From Pseudomonadota bacterium (GTDB lineage Bacteria; Pseudomonadota; Gammaproteobacteria; Burkholderiales; Gallionellaceae): a DNA stretch of 6,544 nucleotides. The stretch covers positions 1 to 6,544 of the forward strand of contig JAJXTT010000106.1 of NCBI GenBank assembly GCA_021783525.1, written 5' to 3'. The position numbers were made by a program, and so were the translations under genes. The notes beneath the pieces were generated by a model that saw only the letters and a list, made by a program, of their open reading frames with translations, did not search any database and was not told the origin of the DNA. Below, piece after piece: positions 5,958 to 6,544 of this stretch. Positions within the stretch are counted from its first letter, which is position 1; each line of letters opens with the position of its first letter.

Positions 5958-6380
5958 TCAATTCGTTTTGCGCAGATCAAAGTGGCGCAGCTCGTAACCG
6001 CGATCCTTGTAAAAGACGTAACGCTCGCGCCCAAGTTTCGCGTCGGCATCGTCCTGGCCGACGATTTCGATGACGCGCTCGAAGCGGCTGAAGAACGGCA
6101 GGCACTCGCTGTGCAGGCTGATCAGCAGCTCGGAGTGGGGAAAGTTCTCGTCGCGGCCGATGACCACAGGCATGGTCGAGGCATCCGCTTCGTGGCTATG
6201 GCAGTGCGGCATGAAGGCTGTGGCAGGGTAATGCCACAGCAGCTTGTCCAGCTTGTCGGCAGTGTCCTCGTCCGGCGCGTGCAGCAGCACGCGCAGGCCG
6301 TTCTGCATCGCCTTGTGGCTGAGCTGGCAGGCGGTGCGCAATTTATCCTCGCTACCGGTATAGAAGTCGACTTTGGTCAC
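5958..6380 (-). CDS. holC: DNA polymerase III chi subunit
   Basis: 140 residues, close to the usual 140-150. The chi subunit sits in the clamp-loader complex with psi (HolD) and links DNA polymerase III to single-stranded-DNA-binding protein SSB on the lagging strand. Family features seen are the start VDFYTGSEDKLRTACQLSHK, LLWHYPATAFMPHC in the first half (about 48-60), PVVIG, and the C-terminal ERYVFYKDRGYELRHFDL, all in the expected order. The start is GTG at 6378-6380; its GTGA overlaps the pepA stop by 4 nt, so translation is probably coupled and no separate Shine-Dalgarno is needed. The pepA-holC-valS order is known from E. coli and other proteobacteria, which supports the identification. 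Its C-terminus ends 3 nt before the small gene downstream. Confidence 0.93.
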   Translation of the reverse strand: MTKVDFYTGSEDKLRTACQLSHKAMQNGLRVLLHAPDEDTADKLDKLLWHYPATAFMPHCHSHEADASTMPVVIGRDENFPHSELLISLHSECLPFFSRFERVIEIVGQDDADAKLGRERYVFYKDRGYELRHFDLRKTN

Positions 6381-6544
6381 TTCGACGCCGTGCGATTGAT
6401 CAGGTATTGCGTGAGCAGCGGCACCGGACGGCCGGTCGCGCCTTTTTGTTTGCCGGACAGCCAGGCAGTGCCGGCGATGTCCAGGTGCGCCCAGCGATAT
6501 TCCTTGGTGAAGCGCGCCAGGAAACAGGCAGCCGTAATTGTGCC
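6377..6544 (-). CDS. pepA: Leucyl aminopeptidase PepA, C-terminal end (cut by window edge)
   Basis: The minus strand gives the last 55 residues and stop codon; the rest is beyond the right edge. The segment runs GTITAACFLARFTKEY, then WAHLDIAGTAW and GATGRPVPLLTQYL, which is the strongly conserved C-terminus of M17 leucyl aminopeptidases. These cytoplasmic hexameric two-metal enzymes remove N-terminal residues from peptides; E. coli PepA also binds DNA in Xer recombination and carAB regulation. The metal-binding residues are not in the window. The stop codon overlaps the holC start by 4 nt, so pepA heads, or is within, the operon that continues into holC. Confidence 0.93.
   Translation of the reverse strand, partial: GTITAACFLARFTKEYRWAHLDIAGTAWLSGKQKGATGRPVPLLTQYLINRTASK

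Overview
The window looks like a chromosomal segment of a betaproteobacterium. The pepA-holC-valS order and the protein sequences fit that class, and the TusA-like and BepA-like proteins would suit the Nitrosomonadales (for example Gallionella or Sideroxydans relatives). That placement is inferred from remembered family resemblance, not from a search. GC content and coding density are high. No tRNA, rRNA, CRISPR array, transposase or phage gene is visible.

Left part (1-2496): the N-terminal part of a secreted M48 zinc metalloprotease of the BepA/YfgC type runs off the left edge on the minus strand. Divergent from it, a three-gene plus-strand cluster begins. It holds a one-chain serine/threonine protein kinase with a C-terminal cyclic-nucleotide-binding domain, a small single-domain rhodanese, and a TusA-family sulfur carrier. 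The last two overlap by 4 nt. The cluster places a signalling kinase directly upstream of two sulfur-transfer proteins and is the most unusual gene arrangement here.

Middle (2497-2742): a 246-nt non-coding gap lies between convergent genes. It contains a GC-rich interrupted palindrome that resembles a dispersed proteobacterial intergenic repeat, and an exact 15-bp inverted repeat with a 49-nt spacer.

Right part (2743-6544, minus strand): a conserved housekeeping block reads pepA (C-terminal end only), holC, a small uncharacterised protein gene, then valS. pepA and holC overlap by 4 nt, and holC and the small gene are 3 nt apart. valS follows an 83-nt gap that carries a perfect TATAAT hexamer. 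ValS is complete and keeps its catalytic and editing motifs, but a palindromic repeat has been inserted in frame into its anticodon-binding domain, giving the peptide PHPNPLPGGEGA. This is the clearest sequence oddity of the window.
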